29,782 bases of DNA from assembly GCF_902490045.1 (NCBI RefSeq), contig NZ_CABUCJ010000020.1, positions 1 through 29,782 of the forward strand, in the 5' to 3' direction. This document shows, in pieces, positions 15,113 to 20,968 of this stretch. A program made the translations under genes and the position numbers. Position 1 is the stretch's first letter. Each line of letters begins with the position of its first letter. The notes beneath the pieces were generated by a model. That model had not been told where the DNA came from, ran no database searches, and was given only the letters and a program-made list of their open reading frames with translations. The stretch comes from an uncultured Anaerotruncus sp. GTDB lineage: Bacteria > Bacillota > Clostridia > Oscillospirales > Ruminococcaceae.

Positions 15113-15637
15113 TTAGTTCAAGGGTTCGATCTGGTCGATTTCGAGTTCGACGGGCACGTCCTTGCCCATCATCGAAACGGTGACGCGCACAAGGGCGTTC
15201 TGCAGGTCGATCTCGTCGACCGTGCCGATGAAGCCCTCGAGATAACCGTCGCTCACCCGGACCGAATCGCCCACCGCAAAATTGACCTCGATGTTGCGCT
15301 GTTCGACGCCCAGCCGCTGCACCTCTTCCTCCGTCAGGGGGACGGGCTTGCTGCCCGGCCCGACGAACCCGGTGACGCCGCGGATATTGCGCACGACATA
15401 CCAGCTGTCGTCGGTCATGATCATCTTCACGAGCACGTAACCCGGGAAAATTTTGCGTTCGACTTCGCGTTTTTTGTTGTCCTTGATCTCCGTGACCATT
15501 TCGGTGGGGACCTTCACCTCGCCGATCAGGTCGTGGAGCTTCCTGTTTTCCACCGCTTTTTCAATGTTCGTGGCAACCTTGTTCTCATAACCGGAATAGG
15601 TGTGCACCACATACCATCTCATATCAGAGTCCGCCAT
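15113..15637 (-). CDS. nusG: Transcription termination/antitermination factor NusG
   Basis: This 174-residue protein binds RNA polymerase and modulates pausing, termination and transcription-translation coupling. It has an NGN domain (RWYVVHTYSGYENKVATNIE, then KIFPGYVLVKM and RGVTGFVG) and a C-terminal KOW domain (FAVGDSVRVSDGYLEGFIGTVDEID). The ATG at 15637 has GGGAGG 6 bases upstream; the internal ATG at residue 6 is less well placed. It lies 44 bases after secE. Confidence 0.97.
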   Translation of the reverse strand: MADSDMRWYVVHTYSGYENKVATNIEKAVENRKLHDLIGEVKVPTEMVTEIKDNKKREVERKIFPGYVLVKMIMTDDSWYVVRNIRGVTGFVGPGSKPVPLTEEEVQRLGVEQRNIEVNFAVGDSVRVSDGYLEGFIGTVDEIDLQNALVRVTVSMMGKDVPVELEIDQIEPLN

Positions 15638-15681
15638 GCATCCACCTCCCGATCATTTGAACGCCAGCATCCTTACCGCCG

Positions 15682-15909
15682 TCATCCGAGCAGGCTGGTA
15701 AAGAGATGAATCAGCAGGGTTGCGACGGTGTCGAAGCAGGCGACGACGACAGCGGAGATCACGACCATGATGACGACGATCACCGTATTGTTGATAACCT
15801 GTTTCTTGCTGGGCCAGACGATCTTTTTGACCTCGCCCTTGATATCCCTGAAAAAGCGTTTCACCCTGTCGATGAAGCCGGGTTTTTTCTGCGCTGCGCT
15901 ATCTGCCAT
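15682..15909 (-). CDS. secE: Preprotein translocase subunit SecE
   Basis: This 75-residue short SecE has a cytoplasmic amphipathic segment (FRDIKGEVKKIVWPSKKQV, the conserved VxWPS motif) and a single C-terminal transmembrane helix (about residues 40-65). It is the one-helix form typical of Gram-positive bacteria and clamps SecY in the Sec translocon. It sits between rpmG and nusG, the standard order. Confidence 0.96.
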   Translation of the reverse strand: MADSAAQKKPGFIDRVKRFFRDIKGEVKKIVWPSKKQVINNTVIVVIMVVISAVVVACFDTVATLLIHLFTSLLG

Positions 15910-15930
15910 CGTTAGACCCGCCTTTCATCC

Positions 15931-16080
15931 TCACTTCGTTTCCCTGTGCAGGGTGTGCTTCCGGCAGAACTTGCAGTACTTGTTCATCTCAAGTCTGTCG
16001 GGATCGTTCTTCTTGTTTTTCATCTTGTTGTAGTTGCGCTGTTTGCACTCCGTGCAGGCCAGAGTAATTTTCACTCTCAT
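15931..16080 (-). CDS. rpmG: 50S ribosomal protein bL33, zinc-ribbon form
   Basis: This 49-residue protein starts at [12 protein letters not shown]. Two CxxC pairs (Cys9/Cys12 and Cys36/Cys39) make it the zinc-binding version rather than the zinc-free paralogue induced by zinc starvation. AGGAGG lies 8 bases before ATG 16080; the longer open frame upstream lies over the promoter. It is the first gene of the rpmG-secE-nusG-rplK-rplA transcript, with a leader of about 90 bases. Confidence 0.96.
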   Translation of the reverse strand: MRVKITLACTECKQRNYNKMKNKKNDPDRLEMNKYCKFCRKHTLHRETK

Positions 16081-16177
16081 TTCGGCACCTCCTGATAATA
16101 CCGGATTTTTTTGCCTCCCTCGAAAAGGAAACAGGTTGTTTTTGGACAAAAAAAATAACCCTTTTAGAGGTGTATTC

Positions 16178-16206
16178 ATCATACCACAACGGGCCTGTCC
16201 CGTCAA
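16178..16206 (-). promoter_or_regulatory. Promoter of rpmG-secE-nusG-rplKA operon
   Basis: Minus-strand TTGACG (16201-16206), a 17-base spacer ending in GTTGTGG, and TATGAT (16178-16183). Confidence 0.85.
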
Positions 16207-16234
16207 GCCCCGAATTCCGTTTTTTTACATGATT

Positions 16235-16504
16235 TCAGCCCTTTTCGGCGTGGATCTCAAGCATCAGCCGCGCTCCGAGGCAGAACCCCTCCCGGAACGC
16301 GTCCTGCTGCTCGATGCCGAGGAAACTTCTCTGTGCGTCCAGTACCCCGTCCAGCTGAGCTTTCTGTTCGTCGCTGATGGCATGGCAAAACTCTTCCCGC
16401 CGTGTCCGGAACAGTTCTGCGGCTTCCCTCCTGCCGGGAATATTCCTCATGCTGCGCCCCGCCACATCAAGATCGCCATTGAACAAATCGAGAATAACAG
16501 ACAT
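16235..16504 (-). CDS. Small DUF6809-like protein of unknown function
   Basis: This 89-residue soluble, mostly helical protein starts VILDLFNGDLDVAGRSM and ends with an EGFCLGARLMLEI helix. The pattern of a short N-terminal LFxGxL motif, a charged middle helix pair (AELFRTRREEF, ISDEQKAQLDGVLDAQ) and a C-terminal FxxGARLMLE motif resembles the DUF6809 family of Firmicutes. The function is unknown. ATG 16504 follows AAGGGGG by 7 bases; an earlier in-frame ATG lies before that site. It diverges from a small XRE regulator, with an operator-like palindrome between. Confidence 0.72.
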   Translation of the reverse strand: MSVILDLFNGDLDVAGRSMRNIPGRREAAELFRTRREEFCHAISDEQKAQLDGVLDAQRSFLGIEQQDAFREGFCLGARLMLEIHAEKG

Positions 16505-16525
16505 AATCACGCCCCCTTTACACAT

Positions 16526-16554
16526 ACTTTATCCCAATTATGGGGTAAAGTCAA
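16526..16554 (-). promoter_or_regulatory. Promoter of DUF6809-like gene with palindrome in its spacer
   Basis: Minus-strand TTGACT (16549-16554), a 17-base spacer and TAAAGT (16526-16531). The spacer contains the imperfect palindrome TATCCCAATTATGGGGTA (16530-16547), well placed as an operator for the neighbouring XRE protein. Confidence 0.6.
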
Positions 16555-16600
16555 TATCCCTTTTCTGTACTAACCTATAGTTTTTACAGGGGGTGTGGTT

Positions 16601-16816
16601 ATGTTTGTGTATCCTAGGATAAAAGACTTTCGGGAAGACAAGGAAAAGAAGCAATGGGAGATTGCAAAGCTTCTTGGCACCACACAAAAACAATATTCCC
16701 GCTGGGAAACCGGAACCACCGAAATCCCTGCGCACCATCTTATCACCCTCGCGCGTTACTACCGTGTCTCACTCGACCGCCTGATGGAAAACGCACATCC
16801 ACGCGAAGAGACTTGA
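16601..16816 (+). CDS. Small XRE-family helix-turn-helix regulator
   Basis: This 71-residue protein consists almost entirely of a Cro/CI-type HTH: the MFVYPRIKDFREDKEKKQWEIAKLL start, the TTQKQYSRWETGTTEI recognition region and the LARYYRVSLDRLME fourth/fifth helices. It has no second domain, so it is a DNA-binding protein only. ATG 16601 follows AGGGGG by about 9 bases; the GTG two codons earlier is also possible. It diverges from the DUF6809-like gene. Its stop codon overlaps the -35 box of the downstream antisense-RNA promoter. AT content is higher than in its neighbours, consistent with an acquired patch. Confidence 0.88.
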   Translation: MFVYPRIKDFREDKEKKQWEIAKLLGTTQKQYSRWETGTTEIPAHHLITLARYYRVSLDRLMENAHPREET

Positions 16817-16840
16817 CTTTCCCCGCCTTTTGCATATAAT
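16813..16840 (+). promoter_or_regulatory. Promoter of the antisense small RNA
   Basis: TTGACT (16813-16818), a 16-base spacer and a perfect TATAAT (16835-16840). No plausible coding sequence follows on this strand before the terminator at 16896-16940. Confidence 0.82.
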
Positions 16841-16846
16841 AAAAGT

Positions 16847-16940
16847 AGACAGGAGGCGTAACCGTTAAACGGTTATCCCGCCGGTTTCTAGTTACAAAAA
16901 GTAACCGTCAACGCTTGCAGGGGTGGACGGTTACTTTTTT
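16847..16940 (+). ncRNA. Putative antitoxin antisense RNA
   Basis: This transcript of about 95 bases is bounded by a near-consensus promoter and an intrinsic terminator. It contains a first hairpin (TAACCGT-TAA-ACGGTTA, about 16859-16875, extended by GGCG/CGCC) and the terminator hairpin. Its 3' part is complementary to the 3' end of the minus-strand toxin message, including the stop codon. It has no ribosome binding site followed by an open frame of note. The geometry (tail-to-tail overlap) is that of TxpA/RatA-type type I systems of Firmicutes; function is inferred. Confidence 0.68.
16896..16940. terminator. Shared bidirectional terminator of toxin and antisense RNA
   Basis: GTAACCGTC (16901-16909) pairs perfectly with GACGGTTAC (16926-16934). 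TTTTTT follows on the plus strand (16935-16940) and TTTTT on the minus strand (16900-16896). One inverted repeat thus ends both converging RNAs, and the toxin stop codon lies inside one arm. Confidence 0.85.
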
Positions 16941-16993
16941 ATTGCCACGATGATGAACAGCATAAGCATCGCGAAGATGATTATGTACTCCAT
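16931..16993 (-). CDS. Putative type I toxin: 20-residue hydrophobic peptide
   Basis: This very short frame encodes MEYIIIFAMLMLFIIVAIKK and ends in TAA. It is one acidic residue, a 15-residue hydrophobic helix and a terminal Lys-Lys. This is the general layout of membrane-acting type I toxins of Firmicutes (TxpA, Fst and holin-like toxin families), though shorter than most. Evidence for translation: GGAGGAGG lies 10 bases before the ATG, and a TTGACA promoter lies about 85 bases upstream. The last codons (Lys, Lys, stop) form the 5' arm of the terminator. An antisense RNA overlaps the 3' end. The start codon is fixed because no other start is in frame. The function is inferred from architecture; I cannot name a family with certainty. 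Confidence 0.65.
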   Translation of the reverse strand: MEYIIIFAMLMLFIIVAIKK

Positions 16994-17004
16994 CCGCGCA
17001 CCAC

Positions 17005-17030
17005 CTCCTCCCTGCCGGGCTGCCCGGCAG
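17005..17030 (-). promoter_or_regulatory. Hairpin abutting the toxin ribosome binding site
   Basis: In the toxin message, CTGCCGGG pairs with CCCGGCAG around CAG (17012-17030), immediately before the GGAGGAGG site (17005-17011 and beyond). Such a fold could limit ribosome access or stabilise the 5' end, as in other type I toxin messages. Confidence 0.5.
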
Positions 17031-17077
17031 CGGAAGGCGGAAGAACCGTCCGACGAAACGCGCTCCTGTCTATCCCC

Positions 17078-17106
17078 ATACTAATGGGAGATCTTTCCTT
17101 TGTCAA
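17078..17106 (-). promoter_or_regulatory. Promoter of the putative toxin
   Basis: Minus-strand perfect TTGACA (17101-17106), a 17-base spacer and TAGTAT (17078-17083). The predicted message runs from about 17071 to 16896, roughly 175 bases. Confidence 0.7.
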
Positions 17107-17116
17107 CAGATAAGTG

Positions 17117-17141
17117 GAGGCGCCCGCAAAACGGGCGCCTC
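17117..17141 (+). terminator. Hairpin with plus-strand U-rich tail
   Basis: GAGGCGCCCG and CGGGCGCCTC pair around CAAAA, followed on the plus strand by TTTGTCCCTTTTTTT. On the minus strand no U-tract follows. It lies just upstream of the toxin promoter and could insulate the small accessory patch. Confidence 0.5.
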
Positions 17142-17300
17142 TTTGTCCCTTTTTTTCTTGAAAAAAGGAACCGAAAAAATCGCTTCTCAGGCAAAAGCCT
17201 TCCGCCGCTGCGGCGGCGGCAAGGGGCTTCGCCCCTCGACCCCACGGCCTTTGAAAAGGCCGGCGAAACTTTTGGGTCTGTCCCGCGGGCCGCGCCACGA
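17142..17300. repeat. Hairpin-rich, repeat-like non-coding stretch
   Basis: Five small hairpins are packed in succession: CCTTTTTTTC/GAAAAAAGG, AGGCAAAAGCCT, CCGCCGC/GCGGCGG, GGGGCTTCGCCCC and GGCCTTTTCAAAGGCC. No open frame has a ribosome binding site. The composition resembles intergenic repeat elements of high-GC Clostridia; copy number cannot be judged from one window. Confidence 0.45.
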
Positions 17301-17322
17301 CTGAATTAACAGTTCCCCTGCC

Positions 17323-18261
17323 TTAGATATAGCCCAGATAACCCAGGCCGAAGACCCAGAAGAAGATCGTCACGACCGAAAGCATCGTGCCGAACACCAC
17401 AAGGTGCCCCGCAAGGTCGTAGTCCGCGTCCATCGCGAGCGCCATGTTGAAGGAGGCCACCGCCGTCGGCGCGGTGAACATCCCCATCAGCCCCACCAGC
17501 TCCACGCCGCGGAAGCCCATCCAGATCGTAATCGGCAGCATGATCGCAGGCACGACCACCAGCCGGCCCGCCACGCCCACAATGATGTTGCGCAGGTTGC
17601 CGCGCACCGCGCCGAAGTTGAAGAGCCCGCCCAGCACCATCAGCGCCACCGGCGTGGAACAGCGGGTGACGTCCCGCAGCGAGGTCACCACCGGGACTGG
17701 GAGCTGAATATGAAGCCCGACCGTCAGGTAGCCTAGGATCGCCGCGACGATATAGGGATTTTTGAGCACGCCGAGCGCGATTTTCCCCGGCTTGATCTTT
17801 CCGCCGCGGAAAATTTCCAGCTCGATGACCGTCAGCACGTTGTAGAGCGGCACGACCACCGACACGAGCAGCGAGATCGGGCCGATGTTGCCCTCCCCGA
17901 GAATCGAGGTGCCGATCGCCGTGCAGAAGAGCACCGCGTTGGTGCGGAACATGCCCTGGAGCAGCGCGGCGCGGCGGGGGTTCTCCTTTTCGACCGCCAC
18001 CGTGACGATCCACAGCGCGGCGAACAGGAGCAGCTCGCTCACCACCGCGAACAGCAGCATCCGCCCGCTTTCGCCGACAGGGGCGCGCGCCGTGTAGATG
18101 TTGTAGTAGAGGAGCGGCGCCATAAACACCTTGAAACAGACGTCGTTCATCTTGTCGAGCGTGTGCTGGTCGAACATGCCGATCCTGCGCAGCAGGTAGC
18201 CCAGCGCGAGCATCAGGAACATTGGGACGACGACGTTCAGGGCCATTTGCAGGCTTTCCAC
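17323..18261 (-). CDS. AEC-family transporter (auxin efflux carrier-like permease)
   Basis: This 312-residue integral membrane protein has about ten hydrophobic segments. The N-terminal half begins VVVPMFLMLALGYLLRRIGMF and contains the family-typical FKVFMAPLLYYNIY; the second half repeats the fold, with ALMVLGGLFNFGAVRGN, and contains LMGMFTAPTAVASFNMALAMDAD. These motifs match the bacterial AEC family (often annotated malonate/malate or auxin-type carriers). The substrate is unknown. It starts at GTG 18259-18261 with GGAGGG 6 bases upstream; the in-frame TTG at 18276 lies before that site. A strong promoter sits directly upstream. No classical terminator follows, only the hairpin-rich stretch at 17142-17300. 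Confidence 0.9.
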   Translation of the reverse strand: MESLQMALNVVVPMFLMLALGYLLRRIGMFDQHTLDKMNDVCFKVFMAPLLYYNIYTARAPVGESGRMLLFAVVSELLLFAALWIVTVAVEKENPRRAALLQGMFRTNAVLFCTAIGTSILGEGNIGPISLLVSVVVPLYNVLTVIELEIFRGGKIKPGKIALGVLKNPYIVAAILGYLTVGLHIQLPVPVVTSLRDVTRCSTPVALMVLGGLFNFGAVRGNLRNIIVGVAGRLVVVPAIMLPITIWMGFRGVELVGLMGMFTAPTAVASFNMALAMDADYDLAGHLVVFGTMLSVVTIFFWVFGLGYLGYI

Positions 18262-18291
18262 ACAATCCCTCCTCAATTCTGTCCTACCACA

Positions 18292-18320
18292 ATCTTATCC
18301 GCGCGCGGGCGGAAAGTCAA
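18292..18320 (-). promoter_or_regulatory. Promoter of AEC transporter gene
   Basis: Minus-strand TTGACT (18315-18320), a 17-base GC-rich spacer and TAAGAT (18292-18297). Confidence 0.78.
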
Positions 18321-18393
18321 GGAGAGACGCCCGCCTTGTGATTTTGGATAAGCGCGCCCCCGCTTCCCGCCAAAATACCGACAGGTTACCTCA

Positions 18394-18422
18394 TTGCGTA
18401 CTATCGGCGTTTGTGCTAGAAT
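18394..18422 (+). promoter_or_regulatory. Promoter of ddl operon
   Basis: TTGCGT (18394-18399), a 17-base spacer and TAGAAT (18417-18422). Predicted initiation near 18429 leaves only about 8 bases before the ATG at 18438 but about 45 before the TTG at 18474. Confidence 0.68.
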
Positions 18423-18473
18423 ATAGATTGAATTATTATGAATATTTCTATATCTGGATGTGAGGGGTTTTCT

Positions 18474-19535
18474 TTGGGCAAAAAAACAGTAGCCGTGGTT
18501 TTCGGCTCGGTCTCCAGCGAATACGAAGTCTCCCTGCGCTCGGCGGCGTCGGTGCTGCGCAACATCCCGCGCGACCGCTACGACGTGGTCATGGTGGGCA
18601 TCACGAAGGACGGGCGCTGGTATGAATACGGCGGGTCGGTCGACGACCTCGAGGCGGACCGGTGGCTTGAAAACGGCCCCGTCACCCCGGCGGTCATCTC
18701 CCCCGACCGTTCCTGCGGCGGCCTGCTGCGGCAGGGTCCCGGAGGGCCGGAAAACGTTCCCGTCGACGTGATCTTCCCCGTCATGCACGGCGAGCACGCC
18801 GAGGACGGCACCATCCAGGGCCTCTTCGAGATGGCGGGCATCCCCTATGTGGGCTGCGGGGTGCTGGCCTCCTCCACCTGCATGGACAAGGAGGTCACCC
18901 ATATCCTGCTCGAGGCGGCGGGCATCCGCACCGCGCCCTACACGGCGCTCGTGCGGCCGCAGCTCGCCCGCTTCGATTCCCTCGAACCCTCCCTGCGGGA
19001 AAAGCTCGGCTACCCGATGTTCGTCAAGCCCGCCAATACCGGCTCGTCGGTCGGCGTCGGCAAGGCGAAGGACCGGGCGGAGCTGCTCGCCGCGCTCAAC
19101 GAGGCGTTCCGTTACGACCGGAAGGTGGTCGTCGAACGGGCGATCACCGGCGCGGAGGTCGAATGCGCCGTGCTCGGCAACTACACCGACGCGGCCGCGT
19201 CGGTCGTCGGGGAGATCGTCCCCCACCACGAGTTTTACGACTACGAGGGCAAGTACCTCGACGATTCCACCGACCTGTACATCCCCGCGCGCATCCCGAA
19301 GGAGACGAGCGGGGCGATCCGCGCGGCCGCCGTGCGGGCGTTCGCCGCGATGGGCTGCACCGGGCTGGCGCGCGTCGATTTCTTCGCGGAACGGGACGGC
19401 GGGATCATCCTCAACGAGATCAACACGCTGCCCGGCTTCACCTCGATTTCCATGTATCCCAAGCTCTTCGAGGCGGCGGGCGTCCCCTATCCCGAGCTGA
19501 TCGACCGGCTCATCCGGCTCGCGCTGGAAAAATAA
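18474..19535 (+). CDS. ddl: D-alanine--D-alanine ligase
   Basis: This 353-residue ATP-grasp ligase joins two D-alanines for peptidoglycan precursor synthesis in the cytoplasm. It has the N-terminal VVFGSVSSEYEVSLRSA motif, VMHGEHAEDGTIQGLFE, the ATP-grasp PMFVKPANTGSSVGVGK loop, the omega loop EFYDYEGKYLDD, and the C-terminal LARVDFFAE...ILNEINTLPGFT metal/ATP site. The KY of the omega loop fits D-Ala specificity rather than D-lactate. I choose TTG 18474 because GAGGGG lies about 6 bases upstream; the ATG at 18438 has no site and is nearly at the transcript start. murI follows after 36 bases, so this is a wall-precursor pair. Confidence 0.93.
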   Translation: MGKKTVAVVFGSVSSEYEVSLRSAASVLRNIPRDRYDVVMVGITKDGRWYEYGGSVDDLEADRWLENGPVTPAVISPDRSCGGLLRQGPGGPENVPVDVIFPVMHGEHAEDGTIQGLFEMAGIPYVGCGVLASSTCMDKEVTHILLEAAGIRTAPYTALVRPQLARFDSLEPSLREKLGYPMFVKPANTGSSVGVGKAKDRAELLAALNEAFRYDRKVVVERAITGAEVECAVLGNYTDAAASVVGEIVPHHEFYDYEGKYLDDSTDLYIPARIPKETSGAIRAAAVRAFAAMGCTGLARVDFFAERDGGIILNEINTLPGFTSISMYPKLFEAAGVPYPELIDRLIRLALEK

Positions 19536-19571
19536 TCGAACCCACCACTCAGGAAGAAAGAGGTGAGCGGC

Positions 19572-20384
19572 ATGGACAACCGTGCGATCGGCGTATTTGA
19601 TTCGGGGCTGGGCGGCCTCACCACCGTCAGGGAGCTGAGAAAGCTGCTGCCGGACGAGCGGATCGTCTATTTCGGGGACACCGGACGGGTCCCCTACGGC
19701 AACCGCAGCCGCGAGACGATCCGGAAATATGCGATGCAGGACATCCGCTTCCTCAGGCGGCACGAGGTCAAGCTGGTCATCGCCGCCTGCGGCACCGTCA
19801 GCTCGGTCCTCACGCCCGAGCTCTCCGCCGAGGCGGGCGTGCCCTTCTCGGGCGTCGTCGTCCCCGCCGCGCAGGCGGCCTGCGCCGCCACCGTCAACGG
19901 CCGCATCGGCGTGATCGGCACCACCGCGACCGTGCGTTCGGGCGCCTACGGGCGCGCCATCCGCACGATCAACCCCGACGCGCGCACCTTCGGAAACGCC
20001 TGCCCCCTCTTCGTGCCGCTGGTGGAGAGCGGCTTTATCCAGCCGGACAACGAGATCACCGCGAAGGTCGCGGAAATCTATCTCAAGCCCATGATCGACG
20101 AGCGGGTCGACACCCTTATCCTCGGCTGCACCCACTACCCGCTCATCTACGATATCATCGACCGGGTGCTCGGCTCCCGCGTCACCCTTATCGACGCCGG
20201 AAAGCAGGTCGCCCGCTGGGCGCAGGGCTATCTCGCCCGGGAGGACCTGCTCGCCGGCCCGGGCGGGGGCGGCGCCGAATTTTATGTGAGCGACTCCCCC
20301 GACGGGTTCACCGAAATCGCCGGCCTGTTTCTGGGCGGCGGCGTCGAGGGAGAGGTCACGCAGATTGATCTGGATACGCTTTAG
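19572..20384 (+). CDS. murI: Glutamate racemase
   Basis: This 270-residue cofactor-independent racemase makes D-glutamate for peptidoglycan. Motifs: GVFDSGLGGLTTVREL (residues 7-22), VYFGDTGRVPYGNRS (32-46), the first catalytic cysteine in AACGTVSS (Cys73) and the second in LGCTHYPL (Cys186). The residue after Cys73 is Gly where the family motif ACNT has Asn. ATG 19572 is preceded by GAGGTGAGC; the GTG at 19563 overlaps that site. It is followed by the DUF1934 gene after only 21 bases. Confidence 0.94.
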   Translation: MDNRAIGVFDSGLGGLTTVRELRKLLPDERIVYFGDTGRVPYGNRSRETIRKYAMQDIRFLRRHEVKLVIAACGTVSSVLTPELSAEAGVPFSGVVVPAAQAACAATVNGRIGVIGTTATVRSGAYGRAIRTINPDARTFGNACPLFVPLVESGFIQPDNEITAKVAEIYLKPMIDERVDTLILGCTHYPLIYDIIDRVLGSRVTLIDAGKQVARWAQGYLAREDLLAGPGGGGAEFYVSDSPDGFTEIAGLFLGGGVEGEVTQIDLDTL

Positions 20385-20405
20385 CGTACACAAAGGATGT
20401 TATGG

Positions 20406-20831
20406 ATGAAAAAGGATGTTCTGATCGAAATCAAAGGCGTTTATAAGCAGGAGGGCGACGAGGACGAGATCGAGCTCTTCACGACCGGCTCCTATTATAA
20501 GCGCAACGGCAACTACTATATCGCCTACGACGAATCGGAGGCCACCGGCTTCGACGGCACCCACACGGTGCTCAAGGTCGAGCAGAGCGACAAGGTCACC
20601 CTGCTGCGCACCGGCACCGCCAAAAGCCAGCTCATCGTCGAGCGGGGCGTGCGCCACCAGTGCCACTACGACACCGGCTACGGCCCCATGATGATCGGCG
20701 TGTCGGGCGACCGCGTGGTCTCCGAGCTCGGCGACCACGGCGGCAGGCTCGAATTCGCCTATTCGCTCGACGTCAACACCCTGCTCGCCAGCGAAAACGC
20801 CGTCTATATCAACGTGCGCGAGCAGGCATAG
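20406..20831 (+). CDS. DUF1934 (YwiB-like) beta-barrel protein
   Basis: This 141-residue protein has alternating beta-strand pattern throughout: VLIEIKGVYKQEGDEDEIELFTTGSYYKRNGNYYIAYDE, a central LLRTGTAKSQLIVERGVRHQCHYDTGYGPMMIGV and a final LEFAYSLDVNTLLASENAVYINV. This is the DUF1934/YwiB pattern, a calycin-like barrel of unknown function that is commonly encoded next to argS in Firmicutes, as here. ATG 20406 is favoured because AAAGG lies about 9 bases upstream; ATG 20397 overlaps that site. Confidence 0.85.
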   Translation: MKKDVLIEIKGVYKQEGDEDEIELFTTGSYYKRNGNYYIAYDESEATGFDGTHTVLKVEQSDKVTLLRTGTAKSQLIVERGVRHQCHYDTGYGPMMIGVSGDRVVSELGDHGGRLEFAYSLDVNTLLASENAVYINVREQA

Positions 20832-20947
20832 CCAGGGGGAAATTTGTTCCCCTGGAACCCCCAAAAACGTTTCATCCGGGCGAACCGCCGCGCACTTTGG
20901 CGAAGCGCCGCCCGCGCGGGAAAGACAAAAGAAACGGCAAAATATAA
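20832..20947. other. Non-coding gap with hairpin before argS
   Basis: A CCAGGGG...CCCCTGG hairpin (20832-20855) opens the gap, without a U-tract. The rest is GC-rich with CGGGCG and GCGCCGCCCGCGCGGG fragments. I see no T-box leader and no clear promoter, so argS may be read from the ddl promoter or from a site I cannot recognise. Confidence 0.4.
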
Positions 20948-20968
20948 ATGTACAGGATGTGTGACAGG

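Noticed and set aside
15910..15930. tRNA gene in the rpmG-secE gap
   Set aside because: Some Firmicutes carry tRNA-Trp near here, but the gap is only 21 bases.
18273..20393. 706-residue minus-strand frame opposite ddl and murI
   Set aside because: Low-complexity composition, no ribosome binding site, and it covers two well-supported genes on the other strand.
20832..20855. Terminator between DUF1934 gene and argS
   Set aside because: The CCAGGGG/CCCCTGG hairpin has a long loop and no U-tract on either strand.
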